A stretch of DNA of 64,000 nucleotides, taken from the NCBI GenBank assembly GCA_945878375.1, contig CAMDWG010000004.1:62001-126000 (forward strand), written 5' to 3'. The position numbers and the translations under genes are program-made. The notes beneath the pieces are model-generated. The model worked only from the letters and a program-made list of their open reading frames with translations. It was not told the origin of the DNA and did not search any database. The stretch is from Roseomonas mucosa. Its GTDB lineage: Bacteria; Pseudomonadota; Alphaproteobacteria; Acetobacterales; Acetobacteraceae. This document shows positions 7,392 through 15,110 of the stretch, piece after piece; position 1 is the stretch's first letter; every line of letters starts with the position of its first letter.

Positions 7392-8915
7392 ATGATCGAT
7401 ACCGCCGCCTTCGGCTCGGCCGTCGCGATGCTCGCGGGGTCGCTGGACGCCTGGCTCTGGGTGGTCCCCGGCCTGCTGATCGGCCTCATCTTCGGGGCGT
7501 TGCCGGGGATTTCCGTCTCCATGGCGATGGCGCTGGTGCTGCCGGCGACGCTCTACATGGACTTCCTGCCGGCGATCATCTTCCTCACCTCGGTCTATAC
7601 GGGGGCGGGTTTCGGCGGCTCGATCCCGGCGGTGCTGATCAACATCCCCGGCACGTCCTCGGCCGTCGCGACCACCTTCGACGGCTACCCGATGGCGCGG
7701 CAGGGCAAGCACAATGAAGCGCTGGGGGCGGCGCTGTTCGCGTCCTGCATCGGGGTGCTGATCTCCTACATCGTGCTGCTGGTGCTGGTGCAGCCGATGG
7801 CCGAGGTGGTGCTGCGGATCGGCCCCTATGAGATGGCGGCGATCGGCATCTGGGGGATGGTGCTGCTCGGCTCCATCGGCGGGTCGAGCCTGGCGAAGGG
7901 GCTGTTCGCGGCGGGGCTCGGCATCCTGTTCGGCATGGTGGGGATGAACACTGCCGGCTACATGCGCGGCGACATGGACATCCCCTGGCTGCTGGATGGC
8001 ATCCCGACCATCCCGGCCATGGTCGGCCTGCTGGCCGCGAGCCAGTTGTTCGCGCTGGTGAATGCCCGCTTCATCGTGCAGGCGGAAGCCGATCGCAGCA
8101 TCAGCCTGCGGCGCATCCTGGCCGGTGGCGCCATGGTGCTGCGCAACCCCGTCACGATGCTGCGCGGGACGGCGATTGGCGTCTTCGTCGGCGCCGTGCC
8201 CGGCATCGGGTCCTCCATCGCCAACCTGCTGTCCTATGGCGAGACGCGGCGGAACGCGGCGGATGGCGACACTTTCGGCAAGGGCAATGTGAAGGGCGTG
8301 ATCGCCGCGGAATCGGCCAATAGCAGTTCCGAAGGCGGGTCGATGGCGACGATGCTCGCGCTCGGCATCCCGGGCGGCGGCGCGACGGCGATCCTGCTCG
8401 CGGCCTTCGCCATGCACAATGTCATCGGCGGCCCGCGCTTCATGGAAGAAAGCCGGGACGTCGTCTATGCGATCATCCTGTCGAATTTCGCCCAGGCCGC
8501 GGTGCTGGTCGTGGTCGGGACGCTCTTCGTCTATGGGGCTTCGACCATCGTGCGGCTGCCGCTGCGCTACCTGATCCCCTCGGTGCTGGTGGTGTCCACC
8601 ATGGGCGCCTTCGCGATGGAAGGTTCGATCGCCGGCCCGCTGACGCTTTATGTCTTCGCGGTGCTGGGCTGGCTGCTGTCCCGCTACGGCTTCCCCGTGG
8701 CGGCGGTGGTGGTGGGGCTGCTGCTCGGCCGCCTGATCGAGACGGAGATGCTGCGCGCCTGGCAGCTGGCCGGTGGCGACCCGTGGTATGTGCTGAACTA
8801 CCCCTGGGCGATGGGGATCGTCGCGGTGATGCTCGTCTCCCTCGGCTTCTCGCTGCGGCGCGACCTGCGGAAGCGCAGCGCGGCCCGCAGCACCGCCGCC
8901 GAGGCGCCGGGCTGA
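7392..8915 (+). CDS. tctA: TctA large permease subunit of tricarboxylate transporter
   Basis: A 507-residue, polytopic inner-membrane carrier. The family signature is clear in the N-terminal half: GALPGISVSMAMALVLP, YTGAGFGGSIPAVLINIPG and TTFDGYPMARQGK, with the matching inverted-repeat motif GAVPGIGSS and LGIPGGGATAILLAAF in the second half. Length is typical of TctA (about 500). It is the last gene of tctCBA and uses the cation gradient to import the ligand delivered by TctC. The next gene, an OmpA-like protein, starts 61 bases later and need not be in the same operon. Confidence 0.95.
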   Translation: MIDTAAFGSAVAMLAGSLDAWLWVVPGLLIGLIFGALPGISVSMAMALVLPATLYMDFLPAIIFLTSVYTGAGFGGSIPAVLINIPGTSSAVATTFDGYPMARQGKHNEALGAALFASCIGVLISYIVLLVLVQPMAEVVLRIGPYEMAAIGIWGMVLLGSIGGSSLAKGLFAAGLGILFGMVGMNTAGYMRGDMDIPWLLDGIPTIPAMVGLLAASQLFALVNARFIVQAEADRSISLRRILAGGAMVLRNPVTMLRGTAIGVFVGAVPGIGSSIANLLSYGETRRNAADGDTFGKGNVKGVIAAESANSSSEGGSMATMLALGIPGGGATAILLAAFAMHNVIGGPRFMEESRDVVYAIILSNFAQAAVLVVVGTLFVYGASTIVRLPLRYLIPSVLVVSTMGAFAMEGSIAGPLTLYVFAVLGWLLSRYGFPVAAVVVGLLLGRLIETEMLRAWQLAGGDPWYVLNYPWAMGIVAVMLVSLGFSLRRDLRKRSAARSTAAEAPG

Positions 8916-8976
8916 GGCTGTGGGGCGCGGGGCGGCGCGATGGCGCCGAATCGGCCTTCCAGCTAAGTTGCCGGCG

Positions 8977-9441
8977 ATGAACCGCCGCCCCCTGCTTGCC
9001 GCGTTGCCGCTGCTCGCCCTGCCCGCGCAGGTGCGGGCGCAGGCTGTGCTGCCGCCAGGCCTCTCGGTGCTGCCGGGGGGTGGGTGGCGGGTGGCTTTCG
9101 GCGCCGGTCAGACGGACCTGCCCCGGGGGCTCGCGCCGATGCTGGCCGAGATCGGGCGCGGCCTCGGCGAACGCCCGGCGGGGACCGGGCGCGTGACCAT
9201 CGAAGCCCAGGCCAGCTTCCCGGCCGAGGATGCCTCCGCCGCGCGCCGCCTGTCGCTGGGACGGGCGGAAGCGGTACGGCAGGCCTTGGCGGCGGGGGGG
9301 CTCGCGACCAATCGGGTCGATCTCCGCCCGCTCGGCCGCACGACGCAGGGGCTCGACTGCGCGGATATCCTGCCGCCACCGGGGGCGCAGGCCACGGATC
9401 CGGCACGCAACCAGCCGGCGCGCGACGCGCCGGCACGATAG
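8977..9441 (+). CDS. Small exported OmpA-like protein
   Basis: A 154-residue protein with a signal peptide (MNRRPLLAALPLLALPAQVRAQ) and one domain resembling the OmpA C-terminal fold. It shows a beta strand and helix (FGAGQTDLPRGLAPMLAEI), then EDASAARRLSLGRAEAVRQAL and NRVDLRPLG, the order seen in OmpA/Pal domains. The usual peptidoglycan-contacting Asp and Arg pattern is only partly recognisable, so binding to cell wall is uncertain. It lies 10 bases upstream of a MotA-like gene and two genes from a MotB-like protein, so the three probably form one operon. Homology is judged by pattern only. Confidence 0.7.
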   Translation: MNRRPLLAALPLLALPAQVRAQAVLPPGLSVLPGGGWRVAFGAGQTDLPRGLAPMLAEIGRGLGERPAGTGRVTIEAQASFPAEDASAARRLSLGRAEAVRQALAAGGLATNRVDLRPLGRTTQGLDCADILPPPGAQATDPARNQPARDAPAR

Positions 9442-9451
9442 GGGGACGCGC

Positions 9452-10606
9452 ATGACCAACCCCACCACCTTCCTCTGGCGGATGCTGGTGTTCCTGGTCG
9501 CGGTCGCGGCGCTGGTCGGGCTGCTGTCGGTGGAGATCGCCACCGCCTTCGGCGCGAACCCGTTGCTGAACGGGGTGATCGTGGCGGTGCTACTGCTCGG
9601 CATCGTGTGGAACATCCGCCAGGTGCTGGCCCTGACGCGGGAGGTCGAGTGGATCGAGGGCTTCCGCAGCGCCGCCCCCCATGCGCTTGCGCCGCGTTCC
9701 ACCACCCAAGCCGCGCCGAAGCTGCTGGCGCCGATGGCGAGCATGCTGGCCTCCCGCCGTTCGGAGCGGCTGCAATTGTCGGCCATCGCGATGCGGAGCG
9801 TGCTGGACGGCATTTCCTCCCGCCTCGATGAAAGCCGGGAGATCTCGCGCTACGCCACGGGGCTGCTGATATTCCTCGGGCTGCTCGGCACCTTCTGGGG
9901 GCTGCTGATGACGATCGGCAGCGTGAGTGCGGTGATCGATGGCATGTCGGTCGGCTCGGGCGACATCACGGCGCTGTTCAACCAGCTGAAGACCGGGCTG
10001 AGCGAGCCGCTCCGGGGCATGGCGATTGCCTTCTCATCCTCCATGCTCGGGCTGGCGGGGGCGCTGGTGCTGGGCTTCCTCGACCTGCAGGCCGGGCAGG
10101 CGCAGAACCGCTTCTACACGGAGCTGGAAGATTGGCTGGCGGGCGCGACGCGGCTGTCCTCCGGCGCGCTGGGCGGAGAGGGCGAGGGCTCGATGCCGGC
10201 TTACGTCCAGGCGCTGCTGGAACAATCGGCCGAGAACATGGAAGAACTGCAGCGCACCATGGCCCGCACCGAGGAAGGCCGGGCGCAGGGCAACCAGGCG
10301 GTGATGGCCTTGTCCGAACGGCTGTCGGTGCTGGCCGAACAGATGCGCGCCTCCCAGGTCCTGATGACGCGGATGGCGGAAGCGCAGACGCAGTTGCAGC
10401 CGACGCTGGCGCGGCTGGCGGATGCCGCCGGCGCCGGCGCGCTGGATGAGGCGAGCCGGACGCATCTGCGGAACCTCGAACTCTACCTGGCCCGCATCCT
10501 TGAGGAGATGACGCAGGGGCGGATGCAGGCGACCAGCGAGATCCGGAACGAGATCAAGGTCCTGGCCCGCACCATCGCGGCGCTGGCCGAGGATCCGCGC
10601 CAGTGA
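9452..10606 (+). CDS. MotA/TolQ/ExbB-family proton channel protein
   Basis: A 384-residue inner-membrane protein with four predicted helices: residues 8-28, 38-55, 136-157 and about 190-213. The last two carry the MotA/ExbB-type pattern (LLGTFWGLLMTI, and PLRGMAIAFSSSMLGLAGALVLGFLDLQ). A cytoplasmic tail of about 170 residues is helix- and coiled-coil-like (MEELQRTMARTEEG, LARILEEMTQGRM). Family members form pentameric channels that use proton flow to move a partner. The partner is evidently the OmpA/MotB-like protein 25 bases downstream. No flagellar, Tol or TonB genes are nearby, so the machine it powers is unknown. Confidence 0.85.
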   Translation: MTNPTTFLWRMLVFLVAVAALVGLLSVEIATAFGANPLLNGVIVAVLLLGIVWNIRQVLALTREVEWIEGFRSAAPHALAPRSTTQAAPKLLAPMASMLASRRSERLQLSAIAMRSVLDGISSRLDESREISRYATGLLIFLGLLGTFWGLLMTIGSVSAVIDGMSVGSGDITALFNQLKTGLSEPLRGMAIAFSSSMLGLAGALVLGFLDLQAGQAQNRFYTELEDWLAGATRLSSGALGGEGEGSMPAYVQALLEQSAENMEELQRTMARTEEGRAQGNQAVMALSERLSVLAEQMRASQVLMTRMAEAQTQLQPTLARLADAAGAGALDEASRTHLRNLELYLARILEEMTQGRMQATSEIRNEIKVLARTIAALAEDPRQ

Positions 10607-10631
10607 GCGGCGGCGGGGCGCGGGGCTGACC

Positions 10632-12788
10632 ATGGCGCTTGGGCGGCGCCGGCGCGAACGGGGGGGGCTCGATGCCTGGCCGGGCTATGTGGACGCGCTG
10701 TCCACATTGCTCATGGTCATTATCTTCGTGCTGCTGGTCTTCGTGCTGGCGCAGAGCTTCCTGTCCGTCACGCTCTCCTCCCGCGACCGGGCGCTGGACC
10801 GGCTGAACCGGCAGGTGAGCGAGCTGGCCGAACTGCTCGCCCTCGAACGCGGACAGGCGGAGGAGCTGCGCGCGGCGCTGGGCCGCGGGGCGGAGGAATT
10901 GCGCGCCGCCACCGCCACGCGGGACGCCGCGCTGCGCAGCCTGTCCCTGCTGCGGGAAGAACGCGACCGGCTGGTGACGGACCGCGACGGCATGCGGGCG
11001 GATCGCGACCGGCTGGCCGCGCGCATCGCCGACCTCGAAGCTGCCGCGCGCGGCGCATCCGGACAGGTGGCGGAGCTGGAGACGCGGCTGGCGGAGGCGC
11101 TGGCGCGCACCGAAGCCGTGGGCGGCGACGTCGCGCGCACGGCGCGCACGCTGACCGACGCGCAGCGCCTTCTGGCCGCCGAACGCGCCGCGCTGGAGAG
11201 CCTGCGTCGCAACCTCGGCACGGAACGCGATGCCCGGCTCGCCCGCGAACGGGATCTCGCGGCGGCGCGCGCACAGGCGGAGGCCACCGCGCGCGACCTC
11301 GCGGCATCGCGCGCGCAGGCAGAGACCACCGCGCGCGATCTCCTGGCATCGCGCGCGCAGACGGAGGCCACCGCGCGCGACCTCGCGGCATCGCGCACGC
11401 AAGCGGAGGCTACCGCGCGCGACCTCGCGGCATCGCGCGCGCAGGCGGAGGCCACGGCGCGCGATCTCCTGGCATCGCGCGCGCAGGCAGAGGCCGCGGC
11501 GCGCGACCTCGCGGCATCGCGCACACAGACGGCGGCTACCGCGCGCGATCTCGCGGCATCGCGCGCGCAGGCGGAGACCACCGCGCGCGACCTCGCGGCA
11601 TCGCGCGCGCAAACGGAAGCCACCGCGCGCGACCTTGCTGCGGCGCGCGAGGCCGCCGCACGGGACCTCGCCACGGCGCGGGCGGAAGCGCAGGCGCTGG
11701 CCAGGGAGCTGGCCGCGGCGCGGCGAACGCTGGAGGCCGCGCAGCGCGACATCGCGGCGCTGCAAGAGGAAGCGGCGCGGCTCGACCGCACCGTGCAGGC
11801 CGACCGCGCGACGATCGAGATGCGGCTTTCCGATATCGCGCGCCTGTCGGACCAGGTGCGGGCGCTGGAAGCGCTGCGCGACCAGCTGGAACGCCAGGCC
11901 GCCCAGGCGCTGGCCCGCGCAGGAGAGGACGCGCAAGCCCGCGCCGCCGCCGAACGCAGCGCGCGGGACGCGCAGGCCGCGCGCGCGGCGGCCGAGGCCC
12001 TGGTCGCGGAGGCCACGGGCCGCGCCAGCGCCGCCGCGCGCGGCGCCGAACAGGCCGGGCGCGAGGCGGCCGAGGCCACCGCGCGCGCCGCCGAAGCCGA
12101 ACGCCGTCGCCTGACGGCAGAACAGCAGGCGGGCGAATTCGCGCGGCTGTCGGAAAGCGCCCGGGCGCAGGCGGCGCTGCTGACACGACAGCTCGAGCAG
12201 TTCCGCGCGGAATTGTCGCGCCTCACCGCCGCGCTTGACCTTGCGGAAGCCGAAGGGCGCGACCGGGACGCGCAGATCGCGCTGCTCGGCCAGCGGCTGA
12301 ACGCGGCCCTCGCGGCGCGGGTGGAGGAGCTGCAATCCTACCGCTCCGATTTCTTCGGCCGGCTGCGCCGCGTGCTCGGTGACCGGCCGGATGTGCGGAT
12401 CGTGGGCGATCGCTTCGTCTTCCAATCCGAGGTTCTGTTCCCCGTGGGCAGCGCGGATCTGTCGCCCGCCGGGCAGCAGCAGATGCGCGAATTGGCGCGC
12501 CTGCTGATCGATCTCTCGGCGCAGATCCCGCGCGACCTCGCCTGGGTGCTGCGGGTGGATGGGCATGCGGATCGCAGCCCGATCCGCGGCAGCGCGCGCT
12601 TCGCGAGCAATTGGGAATTGTCCGCCGCGCGCGCCATCGCGGTGGCGCAGCTGCTGATCGCGGAAGGCCTGCCCGCCAACCGCGTGGCGGCGGCCGCCTT
12701 CGGCGACACCCAGCCGCTCGATGACCGCGAGGCGCCGGAGGCTTTTGCGCGCAACCGGCGGATCGAGCTGCGCCTGACCGATCGATGA
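10632..12788 (+). CDS. Long coiled-coil OmpA/MotB-like peptidoglycan-anchored protein
   Basis: A 718-residue protein. A short cytoplasmic start precedes one membrane helix at about residues 19-44, whose YVDALSTLLMV carries Asp21 in the position of the proton-binding Asp of MotB. A very long Ala/Arg/Glu-rich periplasmic coiled coil follows (about 45-570), including eight near-perfect 14-residue repeats at residues 218-329. A C-terminal OmpA domain (about 590-718) has FPVGSADLSP, VDGHADRSP and NRRIELRL, the usual peptidoglycan-binding pattern. Together with the preceding MotA-like gene it makes a stator-like unit whose reach across the periplasm is set by the coil. Zorya ZorAB has a related plan, but ZorC/D/E genes are absent. 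Confidence 0.88.
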   Translation: MALGRRRRERGGLDAWPGYVDALSTLLMVIIFVLLVFVLAQSFLSVTLSSRDRALDRLNRQVSELAELLALERGQAEELRAALGRGAEELRAATATRDAALRSLSLLREERDRLVTDRDGMRADRDRLAARIADLEAAARGASGQVAELETRLAEALARTEAVGGDVARTARTLTDAQRLLAAERAALESLRRNLGTERDARLARERDLAAARAQAEATARDLAASRAQAETTARDLLASRAQTEATARDLAASRTQAEATARDLAASRAQAEATARDLLASRAQAEAAARDLAASRTQTAATARDLAASRAQAETTARDLAASRAQTEATARDLAAAREAAARDLATARAEAQALARELAAARRTLEAAQRDIAALQEEAARLDRTVQADRATIEMRLSDIARLSDQVRALEALRDQLERQAAQALARAGEDAQARAAAERSARDAQAARAAAEALVAEATGRASAAARGAEQAGREAAEATARAAEAERRRLTAEQQAGEFARLSESARAQAALLTRQLEQFRAELSRLTAALDLAEAEGRDRDAQIALLGQRLNAALAARVEELQSYRSDFFGRLRRVLGDRPDVRIVGDRFVFQSEVLFPVGSADLSPAGQQQMRELARLLIDLSAQIPRDLAWVLRVDGHADRSPIRGSARFASNWELSAARAIAVAQLLIAEGLPANRVAAAAFGDTQPLDDREAPEAFARNRRIELRLTDR
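11283..11618 (+). repeat. In-frame 42-bp tandem repeat, eight units, within the coiled-coil gene
   Basis: Eight consecutive 42-base units encode variants of ATARDLAASRAQAE, with diverged units on each side (11241-11282 and 11619-11660). Fourteen residues equal two heptads, so whole-unit gain or loss would keep both the reading frame and the coiled-coil register. Near-identity at the DNA level suggests recent expansion or ongoing homogenisation. Confidence 0.92.
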
Positions 12789-12801
12789 GGGATTTGCCGC
12801 G

Positions 12802-13434
12802 ATGACGGCGCTGATCATTGCCGACCATGTGCTGCTGAGCCACCGCATGGCCGAATTGCGCGACGTCGCCACGCCGTCCCCACGCTTCCGCCGGCTGCTG
12901 GCGGAAATCGGCGCGATGCTGACCATCGAGGCGACGCGCACCTTGCCCAGCGCGATGAAGCGCGTGACCACGCCGTTGACGGGGATGGACCACCGCGTGC
13001 TGGCCGGGCCGGAGCCGGTGCTGGTCGCGGTGCTGCGCGCCGGGCTCGGCCTGCTGGATGGCGCGATGCAGGTCCTGCCGGACGCGCCGGTCGGCCATGT
13101 CGGGCTGGTGCGGGACGAGCACACGTTGCAGCCCAGCCAATATATGCTCCGCATGCCGCCCGAGGTCACGCTGCGGGGTGCGATCCTCTACGATCCGATG
13201 CTGGCGACCGGCGGGTCCGCCGTGGCGGCCGTGCAGCGGGTGAAGGAAGCGGGCGCGCCGGCGATCCGCTTCGTCTGCGCGCTGGCCGCGCCGGAAGGGG
13301 TCGCGAAGCTGCGCGCGGCGCATCCGGACGTGCCGATCATCACAGCGGCGCTGGATGAGCGGCTCAACGAACGCGGCTTCATCATGCCCGGCCTCGGCGA
13401 TGCCGGCGACCGCTGCTTCGGGACCGAGGGGTAA
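12802..13434 (+). CDS. upp: Uracil phosphoribosyltransferase
   Basis: A 210-residue pyrimidine salvage enzyme that converts uracil and PRPP to UMP. The PRPP-binding loop reads LYDPMLATGGSA (about residues 129-140), and the uracil-site C-terminus GFIMPGLGDAGDRCFGTE is intact; the E. coli enzyme has 208 residues. ATG 12802 follows the stator-like gene by 13 bases, so it may be co-transcribed, though no functional link is evident. A gene-free stretch of about 200 bases follows before the next receptor gene; I see no clear signal in it apart from that gene's ribosome-binding site. Confidence 0.96.
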   Translation: MTALIIADHVLLSHRMAELRDVATPSPRFRRLLAEIGAMLTIEATRTLPSAMKRVTTPLTGMDHRVLAGPEPVLVAVLRAGLGLLDGAMQVLPDAPVGHVGLVRDEHTLQPSQYMLRMPPEVTLRGAILYDPMLATGGSAVAAVQRVKEAGAPAIRFVCALAAPEGVAKLRAAHPDVPIITAALDERLNERGFIMPGLGDAGDRCFGTEG

Positions 13435-13637
13435 GACCTTCAGGCTTTCGACCCGTCCTGTCGGGCCGGTCACGCCTCCGGCTGATCCGTCCCATGGCTG
13501 GCGTCCCGCCCCTTTCGGGTTGCGGAAGCCCGAATCATGTCGCCGAAGGATTGCAATGCGCGAATGATCCAGGCCGCGGCTTGACCGGCACCGCCGTCGT
13601 TGCGAGAGATTCGTGAACGTCCTGTAGGAATCGCCCG

Positions 13638-14609
13638 ATGATCTCGCGCCGCCGCACCCTGGCCCTGACCGCCCTGCCGCTCGGGCTTGCCGCCCCCTCC
13701 CTCGCGCGGGCGCAAGGCGACCGGTCGATCCGCCTCGTCGTACCCGCCCCGCCCGGCGGCCCGACCGACATCCTGGCGCGCGTGACGGGTGAAAAGGCGT
13801 CGGCCGCGCTCGGCCAGCCGGTGGTGATCGACAATCGCGCCGGCGCCGGCGGGGTGATCGGCGCCGAGGCGACGCATCGCGCCGCGCCGGATGGGCTGAC
13901 GATCATGGTCGGCCACAACCAGACCCATGCCTCGAACCAGGCGATGATGGCGCGCCTGCCCTTCCATGTGGTGGATGGCTTCACCCCGATTGCGAAGATG
14001 GGCACGGTCCATCACGCCACCGTCGTGCCGGCGAATTCGCGCGCGCGGACGATGGCGGAACTGGCGGCGCTGGGCCAGGGCGGCGGGCGGCTGAACTACG
14101 CTTCCTCCCAGGCCGGATCGGCCAGCCATGTGATCGGGGAGACCTTCGTCCGCCGGTCGCGGATGGATGCGACCCATATCCCCTTCAACGGCGCAGCCCC
14201 GGCCGCGACCGCGACGGTGGCGGGGCAGGTGGATTTCTATGTCTCCACCTTCCCGACCGTGGCGCAGCTGATCCGCGACGGGCGGCTGCGCGCGCTGTCG
14301 GTCGGCGCGCCGCGCCGGCTGGCGGATTTCCCGGATCTGCCGACCACGGCGGAAGCGGGCGTGCCCTTCATGGCGGTCGATGCCTGGTTCGGCCTGTTCG
14401 GCCCCGCCGGCCTACCCGCCGCGACCGCCGAGCGCCTGGCCGCGGCCTTCATCGGCACGCTGTCGGACCCTGAGGTCCAGCGGCGCCTTGCGGCGGCCGG
14501 CTTCACGCTGGACCCGCTGCCGCCCGCCCCCTTCGCCGCCTTCCAGCGAGCCGAAGTCGCCCGCTGGGCGGAGATGGTGCAGCTGACCGGCGTGCGCCTG
14601 AACGGCTGA
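13638..14609 (+). CDS. Bug-family tripartite tricarboxylate transporter substrate-binding protein
   Basis: A 323-residue exported receptor with a twin-arginine-like start (MISRRRTLALTALPLGL) and cleavage region ARAQG. The mature protein opens IRLVVPAPPGGPTDIL and includes VVIDNRAGAGGVIGAE, both Bug hallmarks. AGGAA at 13626-13630, seven bases before ATG 13638, supports the start. No TctA/TctB genes are adjacent, so it is the second orphan receptor in the window; such proteins may share membrane subunits encoded elsewhere or act in sensing. It is convergent with holC, 29 bases away. Confidence 0.92.
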   Translation: MISRRRTLALTALPLGLAAPSLARAQGDRSIRLVVPAPPGGPTDILARVTGEKASAALGQPVVIDNRAGAGGVIGAEATHRAAPDGLTIMVGHNQTHASNQAMMARLPFHVVDGFTPIAKMGTVHHATVVPANSRARTMAELAALGQGGGRLNYASSQAGSASHVIGETFVRRSRMDATHIPFNGAAPAATATVAGQVDFYVSTFPTVAQLIRDGRLRALSVGAPRRLADFPDLPTTAEAGVPFMAVDAWFGLFGPAGLPAATAERLAAAFIGTLSDPEVQRRLAAAGFTLDPLPPAPFAAFQRAEVARWAEMVQLTGVRLNG

Positions 14610-14638
14610 CTTGGTTAAGTGAAGGGCGGTCGGCTCCC

Positions 14639-15100
14639 TCAGCCGCCCCCCTTCTCCCAGCCGCGCGTTCCCTGCTGCCAATAGGTCAGGCTGTGGCCCG
14701 CATCCTTCGCCGCCTTCCAGCGGCGGCGCGCGGCGGCCAGCGCCTGGTCGTCGCCGCCATCGAACAGGTCGAACACCCGGTCGAAGCGATCGAGCCGCGC
14801 GCTCTCGCAGCCTTCCAGCAGGAACAGGAAGCGCGCGCCATTCGGCGCGCCCTCCTCCGCCGCATCCTCGGTGGTCAGCCAGATCGGCTGGTGGGCGACA
14901 TGGCCCGCGGCCGGGGTGCCATGCGGCAGCCAATCGGGATCTGTCGCGGTCCAGAGCGCGGTATCCAGCGCCTCCAGCCGCTCGCGGGTCGCCAGCAGCA
15001 CCATCGCGCGCCCGCCGGAGGACAGCACGCGGCCCAGCAGCTTGGGCAGCGCCTGTTCCAGCGGCGTGCGGGTCAGGTGGTAGAAGCCGATCTCGGCCAT
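14639..15100 (-). CDS. holC: DNA polymerase III subunit chi
   Basis: A 153-residue protein starting MAEIGFYHLTRTPLEQALPKLL, the standard HolC opening. The later segments RAMVLLATRERLEALDTALWT, PIWLTTEDA and FDRVFDLFDGGD follow the family order, and the C-terminal RRWKAAKDAGHSLTYWQQ is also typical. Chi links the clamp loader to single-strand-binding protein during replication. It starts 10 bases after the stop of the upstream peptidase gene on the same strand. A pepA-holC order is common in proteobacteria, which supports both calls. Confidence 0.95.
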   Translation of the reverse strand: MAEIGFYHLTRTPLEQALPKLLGRVLSSGGRAMVLLATRERLEALDTALWTATDPDWLPHGTPAAGHVAHQPIWLTTEDAAEEGAPNGARFLFLLEGCESARLDRFDRVFDLFDGGDDQALAAARRRWKAAKDAGHSLTYWQQGTRGWEKGGG

Positions 15101-15110
15101 GACGCGCGCT

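Noticed and set aside
11241-11660. A CRISPR-like or non-coding satellite
   Set aside because: The 42-base units are in frame and encode heptad repeats of a continuous protein.
9452-12788. A Zorya anti-phage system
   Set aside because: The MotA-like and MotB-like pair matches the ZorAB plan, but no ZorC, ZorD or ZorE gene is present; the flanks are tctA and upp.
10554-13169. An 871-codon open frame on the minus strand opposite the coiled-coil gene
   Set aside because: It mirrors the repeats of the plus-strand gene, has no domain, and arises from GC-rich codon structure; the plus strand carries recognisable motifs.
13435-13637. A sigma-70 promoter for the Bug receptor (TTGACC near 13581)
   Set aside because: The -35-like hexamer is present, but no acceptable -10 lies at the right spacing, so I do not list it.
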